A stretch of 64,000 nt of DNA from Micropterus salmoides (lineage: Eukaryota; Chordata; Actinopteri; Centrarchiformes; Centrarchidae). Below, piece by piece: positions 10,784 through 22,230 of this stretch. Both the position numbers and the translations under genes were made by a program. The stretch's first letter is position 1; each line of letters starts with the position of its first letter. Below the pieces are notes generated by a model. The model searched no databases, was not told where the DNA came from, and worked only from the letters and a program-made list of their open reading frames with translations. The stretch spans positions 5,322,891 through 5,386,890 of the forward strand of contig NW_024041150.1 in NCBI RefSeq assembly GCF_014851395.1. Reading direction: 5' to 3'.

Positions 10784-11194
10784 GTCTCTCGCCCCTTGCT
10801 GTCTGGTTGCTATGGGAGACAGCCAGAAATAAACTCATTAGAGGTGAGTGTGTGCGCGATCATCTGTAATTTGTTTTTCTGCTGTTTTTAGTGTCACAGT
10901 CTGCTGAGTGGACACAGTACCATATAGCAGTAACACAGTACTACACAGTACTACACAGAAGTACTACACATAGCAGTATAGCTAGTACTATAACAGCTGT
11001 TGCAGAACTGTGTAGTACTGTTGCAGTTTGTGTAGTTTTAAGGAAAAGATTTGTCGTGATCAGCTCCTCAGAGGATGAACCCTTTAGATTTCATGATTGC
11101 TCCTGTAGCGCCACCCTCAGGAAACACTTTAGATTTTTAGCTTCACTGCTGGTGAGAAATATTTTAAAGCTGCAAGGTACATTGGACGGGCCCT

Positions 11195-12290
11195 CGCGGC
11201 GTGATGCATGTGGTGCAGTTGGTGCTGGAGGTCGTCAACCCGCTTCTGAATTACCATGCCTTTTGGACCCCTCGCAAAGGAGTTAAACGTCACTTCTTGT
11301 TTCCCCTAGGTGGCGCTAGAGAACACCCACTAATTACATGTTGTGTACCAGAACATGGAGCATACTGTAAAAATTTCACACAGAGCTTACTTCCTGTTGC
11401 CATTAGGTGGTGCTATGTCTATGAGTAAATATTGGTAAAAGGATGTCTTGAGGGTGGGACACTTATCAAACAGATGGAACAGATTTCACAGCAAAAAATA
11501 GATTTTTGACGCCACGCCACGGACACACCCTTTGACAAAAACTCCCGGATAGCAGAATTTTTCATTGTCAATGCCTTTAGATAGCACGGCTAAAATTTTA
11601 TGTTGATCTGATTAATTCTCTGGGAGGAGTCTGTGAAATTATGGAACGTGTAAATTGGCAAAAATGATAATTAAATTCAAAATGGCCGACTTTCTGTGGG
11701 GTTTAGGGCATCGCTGAGCCCTAAAAGAAGAGCCACAAAGATTTCTTGCATCTAGGTGAAACGTGGCGCAAGGGCTGCTTCGTTTAAGGGTCAATTCCTG
11801 TTGCCAGCAGGTGAGACTACAACTTTGAGTAAATATTGATATGTGGTTGTCTTTGGTGCGAGAATGTTCTCAAACGTGTGAAGTGTGGTACAGATGTGAG
11901 CATGTTCACTGAGTTCATAACAACTTCCTGTTTCACGGCGAATCATGGATTTTTGATGCCACGCCACAGATACGCCATTTGATGAAAACTCACAGATAGC
12001 GCAACTTTTCATCTTCATTGCCTTTAGACTGCACAACGAAAATTTGAAGTCAATTGGATTAATTATCTAAGAGGAGTTTGTTAAAGTATGGAGCCTGTAA
12101 ATTGCAATAAAATGACTAATAAATCCAAAATGGCTGACTTCCTGTTGGGTTTAGGGCATTTCTCCCAGAGGCTTTTTTGTAGGTCTGGACATGATATATG
12201 TGCCACAGAAATTTTGTACATGTATGTGAAACGTGTCCCGGGGGCTTTAGGGGGCGCTAGCGACCCATTTTGCTACACCCATGCATGAAA
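11195..12290 (+). repeat. Dispersed repeat family B, two tandem degenerate units
   Basis: Two related units (about 11195-11700 and 11740-12290) share aacttcctgtttcacggc-like, atgccacgccac, tcattgcctttaga and aaaatggctgacttcctgt blocks, plus a ggtggcgcta motif at unit borders. The same family, again as about two units, occurs at 47090-47930. It is non-coding. Confidence 0.75.
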
Positions 12291-12366
12291 ACCCTATGAC
12301 GTGCAAATTTGCTTTTTTGTAAGTTTTCGAGCATGTTAAGACTGACAAAAATGCTCTTTATTGGCA

Positions 12367-12397
<31 letters not shown>

Positions 12398-12402
12398 AAG
12401 AA
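12367..12402. repeat. (GAAA)n microsatellite
   Basis: About eight copies of the tetramer agaa, followed by a short A-rich tract. Confidence 0.95.
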
Positions 12403-13310
12403 ATCCTTCAGTTTCAAAAAGATCCTCGCTTGTTTCATGTTTCAATAATACGAATCCTGCAGTCTGAAGGAGATTCAGATATTTAGTTTCAGCCTGACTG
12501 CAGTTGTGTTTGTTCCTCTTCCTGCCGGCGATCCGTCTCCAGTATACAATTAACAAGAATATAATCCTCGTCTGTTTTCTACATCTGCATAATTCAGTAA
12601 TTGGTTGGTTCATCCTGCGTGTGTGTGTGTGTTTACAGCCCGGCAGGGTTTGTAGAATAATATCGTGGTTCACATTCAGCTGCGGGAGAAACACTCAGCC
12701 TCATTAGATCCAGATAACTCTGCAAAAGAAAGGAAAGTTTTATCGTCATGTGACGCTCTGCAGGGAGACGGCCAGTCCAGAGGTCGGAGGTGCTGCAGAT
12801 TTTAACCTGTTACTGTGAGTTTCAACAGTCTGGTCACTTACTGTCACCACACATGGACATAAAGGAGAGTCAGCAGCTGACAGTTGCATGAGACTTTGTA
12901 GATTCACAACGATACACTAAGACAGAAATATGTAGACACATCTTTTCATCAGATTTATAAAGCAGATTCACTTTTAAAAAAGTAAAGTAGCAGTGGTACA
13001 GAAAATTAATGATGGTACTGATACTTGTACTCTTGTATTTTCCAAACACCCGTCTCCTGAGTGAAAGTCCGGTTTCTGACTCATCCATCCTTGCACTCCA
13101 ACCACCTCCTTACTCTGACTTTTCTGTTACTTAAAGTACTTTTAGCGTTGAACAGTGATGCTAAAGGGCGTCCCCCAGTGCGTTGACCTACCATGTGAAT
13201 GGCGCCATGCGTGTTGGTAACAGACACCGAAAGACGTGACACAGCGAAGCGATTTCATGTTCTGGGAAGGAGAAAGGGCTGGATATTCAGTTCCACAAAT
13301 AAATTACAAA
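12403..13310. other. Non-coding intergenic DNA
   Basis: No exon recognised. A short (GT)n run lies at about 12620-12632. Confidence 0.4.
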
Positions 13311-13319
13311 AGAACAATT

Positions 13320-13640
13320 AATTTCATACAGTTCATTAAATAAAGTAAATAAAACAGTAAATGTGTGTTTGTGTGTGTGTGTGTGTTAAAAAATTAAATA
13401 TTAAAAATGTAAATAAATAAATAAAACACTAAATGTGTGTGTTAAAAAATTAAAATTAAACATTAAAAATGTAAATAAATAAATAAAACACTAAATGTGT
13501 GTGTTAAAAAATAAAAATTAAATATTAAAAATGTAAATAAATAAATAAAACAGTAAACGTGTGTTTGTGTGAGTCTGTGTTAAAAAATAAAAATTAAATA
13601 TTAAAAATGTAAATAAATAAATAAAACAGTAAATGTGAAT
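13320..13640. repeat. Tandem repeat, units of about 60-80 bp, AT-rich
   Basis: Four to five units each contain aaataaataaataaaacagt or aaaacact, then aaatgtgtgt and a ttaaaaaattaaa block. The first and fourth units also have gtgtttgtgtg inserts, so unit length varies. Confidence 0.9.
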
Positions 13641-14344
13641 TACTGTTCGAGGATCATCCCAATATGTGATCAGTGATTAATTAAAAGAGCTCATGTTGAA
13701 ACAGACTTCACAAAGTGCTTCACAGCTGACAATAAAAGAAAAAGATCATTTAAGGGGAAATAACTGCACAAAGAAAAAGAAAAAGAACGCTAATTAATTC
13801 ATTTAACTTAAAGCGGCTCTAATCAATGTTCTATAATAGCAGAGAGGCTGAATCTGAGCGGGAGCTTTGTACAGATCCTGCAGCACGTCTGCACACGCTC
13901 AGTGAAGCGGTGGCGGCCTCCTGCCGTGAGGCGTCTGCTGGGTTTTAATGGGACTCTTTCATGTCGGCTGGTTTCTAAATTGGTTCTGTGTTGCTGTTTT
14001 GGAGCAGAAGCTGGAGACTTTGTTCTGTAAAAGAAAAAGACACTCGTCTGATTACAAACTGTAGTTCAGCGGCGAACTCGGCAAAACCTTTCTGAATCTA
14101 TCATTATTCACAAATACTGTCTCGATCAGCTGATTCATGATTTGGTCAGAATAGTGAAGATGTCTGCAAAACAAAACATTTGAAGACTTTACCTGAAAAC
14201 CAAATGTTTGGCTTTATTATGGCTTTAATGATTATTAATTATCACTGTAGTTTTTACAGGACTGGAGGAACTTAAATGGGAACTTGGTTCTTTGGAATGA
14301 ACCTTACGAGTACAAGCCTCTTCAACATGTTCCACCAAAATGTT

Positions 14345-14785
14345 TTATAGTAATAATAATAAACTTTATTTCTAAAGTGCTTCACAAAAGCCTGAGAGAG
14401 AGATGACATCACATCCCACAGCAAGTGATAAAATACATGAGAGCTAAATAAAATAAATAAAAATAGAAATTACATTAACTACGCAGGGTATAAGAGAAGA
14501 TGAAACAAGAATAAAATCAGTAAAATAAACAGGCAGCTCGGATAAAATCAGGAAATGCTTTCTGGTAAAAGTGCGTTTTTAAAAGAGACTTAAAAGAAGA
14601 CAAAAACTCTGAGAGCCTAATTTCCTCAGCCTGGACCTGGGAGCTCAAACTACGTAAAGGTTCATAAGGAGTTAAAGGATCTAAAATCTGGTGCCAGGCC
14701 ATGGAGAGCCATAAAAGTAATCAATTTTAAAGCAGACATGGAGCCAGTGTAAAGAGATTAATACAGGTGTGACCTGACCGGACCT
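14345..14785 (-). mobile_element. L2-like LINE 3' fragment, degenerate
   Basis: The + strand shows taataataataaactttatt and agtgcttcacaaaagcctg, then a stretch whose minus-strand translation resembles a LINE ORF C-terminus (LSEFLSSFKSLLKTHFYQKA at 14640-14560). It also has the gccatggagagccataaa and catggagccagtgtaaag strings common at fish L2 ends. The frame is broken. Confidence 0.55.
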
Positions 14786-15489
14786 CTGGTTAAAAAGAGC
14801 ACTGCTTACACACACATCACAAATACTCTCACATTTCACAAACGCTGGTTGCTCATATATCACAGAACCATTCGCGAGTTCTCCTGCATGTTCAGGGGCT
14901 CTTTGACTCCCAGTCAAGTTTCTTTTTGTCCCAATCCTGATCCATTTAATATTGAGCATCTGTCAGAGCCGAGTCTGATCCGAAACTTATTAATCTAAAT
15001 GATCCAGCTGCCCAGCTCACACCTGTGTTTGTGTAACCCGGTATTGCTCACCGTGCAGCCACAGTCACAGTCTCTTTGTACTCCCCTGTTACTTTCAGTA
15101 ACAGTTCCACATCATTGTCCGTCCATGCAAAGAAATCTCTGCTGTGGTTCTTCTCCATCGCTGTTCCTCGTTCGTCTCTAGTAGAACTTCTGCACCTGTA
15201 TCATCAAAAGGCGTTTAAATAACACGCCAAGTCATTTGGTGTGGTATTCCAAAGCATTTTAGACTGCCTTGACTTCTATTGTGCAGAAACGGTGTGCTAT
15301 TCATACGCCTACTGTCAAAGGTAAAATCAGCGTGTGTGGGATATAAATAAGTCCAAAAATTCACAAAACATTCATTTTTGTTATTTATTTATGTGACTAT
15401 CTATCATACGGCCTTTTCCAGTCCTATATTGTAGTCCTGTGACTCCTCTATGGCAGCTTTGCATGATTCAAAGTAAAATAAATATATAT

Positions 15490-15906
15490 TTTTTTATATT
15501 CATGTAGGCCTTCATTTCAGCCTCTGTCTGAACAAGCTGTAGATGCTCCTGTCTCTTTAAGGCCCCCCCTCTCAAAGCCCACTGTCTTCTGATTGGCCAA
15601 GACCTGAAGCATGTTAGCAGGCTGTTGTTGTTGCTGGGCGGACTGAGCGTTGCCGTGTCGTTACTGTGGGAGCAAATGACCATATATGGAACAACGTCTG
15701 TATAACGGAGCCGTTGGTAGAAAAAGCAGTTGAAAACAGAGCGTTCAGAACAGGAGGAAATCTGAGGTTTATGCTCACAGGGATTTCTTAGAAATGCTTT
15801 AACCTCATTTTTTGAAGCTTTGGCCACGTTTAACATGAACATCCAACATTATAACACTGTAGATAAAACATCAAATGTGGAACAGCATAATATGTCTCCT
15901 TTAAGT
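15490..15906. repeat. Dispersed fish repeat ending in atatgtctcctttaa
   Basis: The string gcataatatgtctccttta at about 15886-15904 is a common MITE terminus in teleosts. The interior includes ctgtctctttaaggc and ttctgattggcc. The minus-strand ORF through it (15842-15468) is best explained as repeat sequence. Confidence 0.45.
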
Positions 15907-16900
15907 TACGTAGTTTACCATGCTACATCGTTGCTAATGTTAGCTACATAGCATTAGCTATGTTACGTTAGCTACGTTAAAGTTTAAGAAACTAGCTAGC
16001 TAACGAATCTAGCAACGACGCTAGTATTTTACTTTACTGCTAACCTTAACCATAAATAATTATATATGCATGTCTACCGGTTAGCTGCGCAGATAGGGTT
16101 AACCTCCTTTGTGTTGCTTAGGTCTATGGGGACTATGCTATTTATACGCCATTTGATATCAAGTTGGCAGAGTAGACAATCTGCTTCCTGTTCACCCTGC
16201 ACGCTCATGCCCAATGTACGTTAACGGTAACTTCGTTTTTAGTCGTTTTAATATAGACAGAGATCAATTCTGCTCGCAGCTAAAACGCTGGAGTGGATTG
16301 AGAGTTTTAAAACAAAAACAGAGTAGTGTGGATGTACCTTAAATGCTGGCCTTCCCGCCTCACCTCAGTGTTTCTGGTTGCTAAAGGTTGCAAGTAAACT
16401 ACCTTTCATTGTTTCCTTTTTCCCCTTTGGCAAGTTTTGTCCCAACTCCCTTAAAAAGATAGTGAACTCCCCTGAAAGCCACGGTATAGTTCGCACACTG
16501 CATGTATCATTTTATCTGGACTTTACATTAAAGTCCAGCTGCTGCAGATAAAAGTTCAAACCTGTTTGACATCAGTGAAACCTGAGTTGTGTCTTCAGGA
16601 AGCAAATGGACGGAAATGTGTGTGTGTGTGTGTGTGTGTTTAAAGTGAATTGTTCCTGTTACAGAAACAAAACAGAAGATAAAACCCATCAAAATAAAAG
16701 AACAAGAAATATAAACCTTACACTGCCTGTTTCTGTTGTTCTGATTTCTTCTTCTGTCCCTTTGCTGGCGTTTCACTTTGACCAACAGTGTTTCGCCATT
16801 ACAGTTGAACACACTGATCTGAATCTGAGAGCTCAGTGCTATAAATGCCACTTCCCCTTTAAGAGATCCAGGAAGTGCATGGGGTGTGTGTGGGTGGGGG
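15907..16900. other. Non-coding DNA with gcta-rich patch and (GT)n run
   Basis: About 15925-16015 is packed with gttagcta/tagctaac words. A (GT)n run lies at about 16617-16640. No exon recognised. Confidence 0.4.
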
Positions 16901-16999
16901 CGTGGCTTTCTGGTTCAGGGGTGGTGCTTTTTGAGGAAACAGGTGTGTGTGCTGACAGGGATGATGTCATTCTCTGGCTGAGTCACCTGGGAGACGGCT

Positions 17000-17180
17000 G
17001 CTGAGCGTAGTGTGGACAGAGAAAGAGAGATAAAGGAGGAGGAGGAGGAAACGAGCTGCCATCATCACTCCTGTTTTTCTTCCCCGAGGAGGCGTCGGTG
17101 TGAGGAAGGAGACCCAGCCGGAGGGCAGGAGGAGGAAGAGGAGGAGGAGGAGATCATTTGAATGCTGCTGTTGGTCAAGG
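17000..17180 (+). promoter_or_regulatory. Candidate 5' UTR exon upstream of usp54
   Basis: A purine-rich, GAG-rich stretch with ccgaggaggcgtcggtgtga ends at gttggtcaag before a donor-like gtgaga (about 17180). It is in the right direction to be a leader exon of usp54, but no coding exon confirms it. Confidence 0.2.
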
Positions 17181-18440
17181 TGAGAGAGAGAGAGAGGGAA
17201 TGAATGAGAGAGAGAGGGAGAGTGTAGTTGCAGAGTAGTTCTTCTCACCAAACTCCATTCAAAAATCTGTGTATTTAAGCTCATCTCTTAACTGTAGAAC
17301 TTGATTTAAGATCTCAACTCTTTAAAAGACCACGTTGGTGTGTTTGCATGCTTCAGCTCAATAACTGGCAACTGCAAGTGCAATTTTCATCCTTGCTGTT
17401 CATCCTTTCCCAAATGATCTAATCTGTTTTTACACTACATGGCCGTAAGTATGTGGACACCACCATCATGTCTGTATGTTTGGAACAGCGCCGGGGTCAC
17501 GACGGGAGCGTGAACATATTGTCTAAAATGTTGAATTTAAGTTAAGTGAACTCACTGCTTTCACACTGACAACTATATCAAGAGTTTCATCGCCAAACTG
17601 GCATTGAATAGGAAGATAGTTTGTTTAAATTGACGGTGATATCTGTGGAAATTTGAGGAGGAGGAACAGACAGTTAAACGGCAGACGGTCTGCAGAAGTT
17701 TGGTTTTTGTGGTCAGTTTAGCCTCCTGGTCCCTCCTGTTTTTGGTCCTGGTTCTGGATTCTCTGTTGCTGAAGGTGAAAACTCTGCTTGTTGTGTTTTT
17801 GTTGGGAAACTGCTTTTATACTAGTTTATTTAAAGTAGTTAAATGTTTCCTTTTCCTGCTCAGCAGTGCCACCATCACTGAAAGAGGTCTCTCCCTCCGT
17901 TTCTCTGTAAGCCACGATCATTCATCGCTCATAAACGTTCTCCATCTTTTCTCTTATTGCTCTGACCTCTGACCCTGAACAACCGGGCTTGAAGCAGAGA
18001 TGAAACTGTTAGCTTAGCTCAACCAAATGAGCCCAAGTCAGTCTGATTTACATGCTGGATCTTGTTAGCTAACCAGCTAGTCAGCAGTCCATCCTGTAGC
18101 CAGATGGGGTTTAGTTTAGTTAGAACAGAGTTAAAATCTACAATCCAACAATGAGGCGACCGTATTCACAAAACATCCTCAGGCTAAACGTAGCTCCTAA
18201 CTTTTACCAAACACAGATTTAATCCTGGCTTTCCTCGCGGCGGTTTTATCGCTGGACTAATGTTCAAACACAACTCGCCAAAAAACATTTATTTGTTAAT
18301 CGGCTCACCAATAAATCAACAAAACACCCGAGATGACAGTTTGCTCCATGGTACTTGGACACCAGCGCTGATGAATGCTTTATCTGTGGAACTGCAAACA
18401 ACTCGGAGACGTCTGAACTCCTAAATAATGCTTTTTATCT
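17181..18440. other. Non-coding DNA
   Basis: No exon recognised on either strand. Confidence 0.4.
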
Positions 18441-18870
18441 ATAAACATATTTTGTAATGTAAAATCTTGCGCCCTGTCTGCACGAACACGGCCATTTTTA
18501 AATCTGTGACCTTTTCCACGCGGTTTGGCCGTTCGTCCACACGGAAACACAGTATCAGGTCACTGAAATCAAACATTTTTGAAAACCCCTGCCAGGGTGA
18601 AGATTTTAAGAAACTCCAGTTGCAGAGTTGTCGTGTTGACAGTAAAACCAGAGTTTTTGCTTTGCGACGTCAGAGTGCGCGACATTATCTGCTGTGTCTG
18701 ATGTCAGATTGTGCGCCACTGCCTGCTTTGTTTACAATATTATTAGGCTCTGATTGGCCGACGTGGCTTCACGGTTAGCGTCATATCGCTGCCTGATGGT
18801 TTGGTGTGCTCTTGGCAGCGCTTGATAGCGTGTTTTTGCGTTTTCATGTAGACAGAGGAGGAAAAACTCT
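18441..18870. repeat. Dispersed repeat family D, copy
   Basis: Contains cgttcgtccacacggaaaca and cgttttcatgtagacagag. It resembles sequence at about 16230-16340 and 42680-43200. This is a common fish interspersed repeat; borders are unclear. Confidence 0.4.
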
Positions 18871-18885
18871 TTATAAAATGCACTA

Positions 18886-19194
18886 GGGGTGGGAATCACC
18901 AGAGGCCCTACGATACGATATTATCATGATACACAATATTATTGTGATTTTAAACGTATTGAAACTTAATACGCCTTTTTCCAACTTCAAATTGTGTCCC
19001 CAAAGGAAAACTCTTTTTCTAGTGGACTGAAAAGGCAACTGATTTCATTATTATAGAACAAAAAACGAAACTTTTCATGTACAATTTGTACAATAAAAGA
19101 TCGATACTTGACGTTCGTGTATCGATACAATATTGCCACGGAAGATATCGCGATACTATGCTGTATCTATTTTTTCCCCCACCACGTGTGGACT
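18886..19194 (+). repeat. Dispersed repeat family C, copy 1 (hAT-MITE-like)
   Basis: Starts aggggtgggaatcaccagag and ends near ttttttcccccacc, with cgatacgatat, tcgatacaatattg and atatcgcgatactatgctgt inside. An inverted copy lies at 28205-28492. Confidence 0.75.
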
Positions 19195-20938
19195 AGGCCT
19201 TAATCTGAAAAGTATAGCTGTCAAAATAATGTAATGTAGTAGTACATGAGTAATGTTACTTTCCACCACTGCATTCCCTGTAGCCCAGCCATCATATCAC
19301 GACCCTGAGCTCTTTATTAATCTCCTTACCAACATCTTATTATTATAGAAGAGTTAGAAATGATAATATACCAGGAGAATGATCTTTTTGACCCCTGCTC
19401 TTTAGCTGCAAATATTGTTCAAAAAGGATTAAATTACCAGATTTAATTCTTCTTTCAGTACTCAAATGACTTCAATAAATTCCCTCTGTGTAACTTGCTG
19501 ATAAGGTGTTTGTCAACATTTGTCTCTAGCAGATTTTAGAGTTCCATGCATATATACAAGAATAAACATGCTGATTGGTGGAGCTTTAGAGATAATTTTA
19601 ATAGCTAAAACAAAGTGTTAAAGATGTCAGTACGTTTAAAGTGGCGTTAAAGGTGTCAAGTGTGTGACAGACAAACAGCGGAGAGCAAACAGGTGACTAC
19701 CAGTCTGTCAACACACACAGTGTACTAAATGAGTCACATCTGCCCCGGGCTGTGTGTGTGGTACCATCATATGACTGGGAGAGTAAACAGGGCAGAGGCA
19801 GCACGGGGGAACGGTGAGGGTGACGTCATGCAGGAAGTGGACATAGTGAAATGAAAGCACACACACACTGGTAACTGTACGCAGCCTGTCACACGATAGT
19901 TTGTTTAGTGTTCAGCTGGTTCAACCACAAGTGTCTTTCAAGCCTTTTTGATGTGACTGTCACTGTGTGCGTCCACATTGTGAGCCGTGTGGTTGGTCAG
20001 TCGTTCCGCCACCAGTTTAGACAGAAATATCTCAACAATGTAGGGTCCTAAATTATTTAACAATACTATACAAGCCTCAAAGAGGCACCAAAACGTATAG
20101 ACAGTCCCTGCAGGATTGAGCTGAAGAAGTCTCTCGGACGAGAGACGAAACGTCTTCTAGTTTCCCAAAAGCGTCGTTGCTAACTACGCTAGCAACTTCC
20201 TCGGTTGGTTCAGTCCGTGTCCAACTGAATGCTTTCCCAAGCACAGCCACTTATCGCACTGAGCTGTTCTCAAGACTTAAAAATTTATGTTGGCTTCGCA
20301 GTTCATAATAGTGTTGAAATGAAGACACTAGTCGTAACGTATTTCACTTAAAAATTTTGGAATCGCTAATAGTTTTTTCTTCTAAAATGTTGCTTTTGCT
20401 TTAAATATATTTAAGCTAAATAAAATTATTACGTTATATAATATTTATATTGTTGATTTTATTAATTCTGTTGATTTTCTTGTTATTGCCGGTACAACTA
20501 CAATATGAAAAGCCTACATATAAAGTTAGCATCGGCATAATATCGGTCACAACTGTCATATTTAGGCAGAATATGGTAAGGTAATAAGGTTTTGTGAGTT
20601 TCCCACTGTGAAAGTCAGACGAACACATTTGGAAACATGTTAGTTCAAAACACGTTGGTACAAACTAAGTTAATTCAAACCACGGTGGCATTTAATTTCA
20701 TTTATTTGACGCTTTTATCCAAAGGGACTTACAATTGCTATACAAGTTTTGGGAAACGGTCGTACTTCAGATGTTCGTTAGTTTAACGATGCATCGTACC
20801 AAGATTGTTCAATGCTACCTTCTGTCGCTGTACGGGAAACGGACCTTCACAGACACCCTCCGGGAATCGCAGCTATTAATACAAATTCAACAAACCCCAA
20901 CTTGCAGTTTTGATGTGACCAAACGTGAACTATCATCG
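19195..20938. other. Non-coding DNA with repeat scraps
   Basis: Contains a scrap of the 'ttccaccactg' MITE end at about 19240-19272 and a tgacgcttttatccaaaggg SINE/LINE-tail scrap at about 20707-20735. No exon recognised. Confidence 0.35.
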
Positions 20939-20939
20939 C

Positions 20940-21040
20940 CGTGTTGAAGATTTAAAACTAGAGACTGAAACCATAGACTCGATAGGAAAGTGTTTACCGA
21001 GGTAATAAATCTTCTATACAATCACACTTCTTTCTGCTTG
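20940..21040 (-). repeat. Dispersed repeat family A, inverted partial copy
   Basis: The reverse complement of this stretch matches the start of the copy at 21200-21330 (gcagaaagaagtgtgattgt, tatagaag, gtaaacactttcct, gtctctagtttta). The two form an inverted pair about 150 bp apart. Confidence 0.7.
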
Positions 21041-21164
21041 GCCCCGCCCCATGTAACGAACCCTTTGTTCTAATGTGAACCTGAGGTGTTTGCTGAACTA
21101 CCTGGGGTTAGTTGTTCTGTTAAAGTACACACCAAGCAGGAACCTCCAGGTCTGAAAAAGAGCC

Positions 21165-21700
21165 TCACACCTGCGTTCTCTCCAGCAGCCAGCAGGGGGC
21201 GACTCCACCGGCTGCAGAAAGAAGTGTGATTGTATAGAAGTCTATGAGAAAATGTTTCTACTTGTCAGTTGATTTATTCCCTCAGTAAACACTTTCCTGA
21301 TGAGTTTATGGTCTCAGTCGCTAGTTTCAAGTCTTCTTCAACACAGCATGATGTTCATTTAGTAAATTATGGTCCCATTTTAGAGGAACAGAGACCAGGA
21401 AGCAGGGGAGGCTTTAGGGCGGGGCTACAAGCAGGACAGAGGATAGAGGCACTGTGTACATTTAACCAGTGCTGCTGAAAATGCTGCTTTGTAGTTGGCC
21501 GTTAATTTTCTCCGTTAAGTACGTTTTATTTTAAGCCAGTCTGTCGCTAGCCAAAATTAGCATCCAAGTATCAAGATGGCGGTGGCCAAAATGCCAGACT
21601 CTAGGCTTAAAAACGTTAGTCCACAAACCAGCGGGTGACGTCACGGTGGCTATGTTCACTTCTTTATTAATACCGGCTATGTGAGGGGCGCTGGCCGAGT
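21165..21700 (+). repeat. Dispersed repeat family A, longest copy
   Basis: Includes agcagccagcagggggcgac, tttcctgatgagtttatggt, aattatggtcccattttaga, aagatggcggtggccaaaat and ctatgttcacttctttatta. It is shared with 10500-10685 and, reversed, with 58770-59200. The small ORFs within it are part of the repeat. Confidence 0.8.
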
Positions 21701-21888
21701 CAGCAACAGTGGCACTACTACTTTTACTTATAGGATCAGAGTACTTGAACCACCTCTGACTGCAAAGCTAGTTTCTGTGTGATGACTTCCTGAACAGCAT
21801 CAAAAGTACTGGTGGTAATATCATCATCATCGTCAGGGTCGCTTATGGTTTGAAACAGTCAGTGAAGATCCTGCAGGAGTAGACTGGT

Positions 21889-22170
21889 TCAAACAGGACG
21901 CCCCCCCCCCCCCCTAGTTAACACACCATCAGTAATGAGCAGGAAGCTGCAGCAGGTCAGCACAGTCCCCCTCGTGTCTGTTCTGGGCTGCAGACTCTTT
22001 GTATTCAAATCACAGCAGCTTTTTGTCTGCAAGATGAATGAGGGACGAGTCTTCGCTCGCACTTCACTGAGCTCTTTGTCCGTCATCACAGACACTAAAT
22101 CACAGCCGGCGGGGCCGAGAGGGACAGTAACCATCAAACACGCCAGCGTGAGAAGATGGAAGTCACTCAT
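21889..22170 (-). CDS. Hypothetical small ORF with signal-peptide-like start
   Basis: I do not recognise this 93-residue ORF. It opens with MSDFHLLTLACLMVTVPLGP, a hydrophobic stretch that could be a signal peptide, then a polar segment (TDKELSEVRAKTRPS) and a Cys pair in KSCCDLNTK. The start context acaacaATGa is acceptable. The 3' end runs into a poly-G run (rc of 21901-21914), so if real it may be only a first exon that splices earlier. It lies antisense and upstream of usp54. It could equally be a chance ORF. Confidence 0.25.
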   Translation of the reverse strand: MSDFHLLTLACLMVTVPLGPAGCDLVSVMTDKELSEVRAKTRPSFILQTKSCCDLNTKSLQPRTDTRGTVLTCCSFLLITDGVLTRGGGGRPV

Positions 22171-22230
22171 TGTTGTGTCCGTTATACAACCTCAGCTTCA
22201 CGCTGTCACGTTTTAGTAAACTACACTGAG

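Noticed and set aside
15468..15842. Minus-strand ORF of 124 codons
   Set aside because: It lies in a dispersed fish repeat with a typical MITE end. No protein family recognised.
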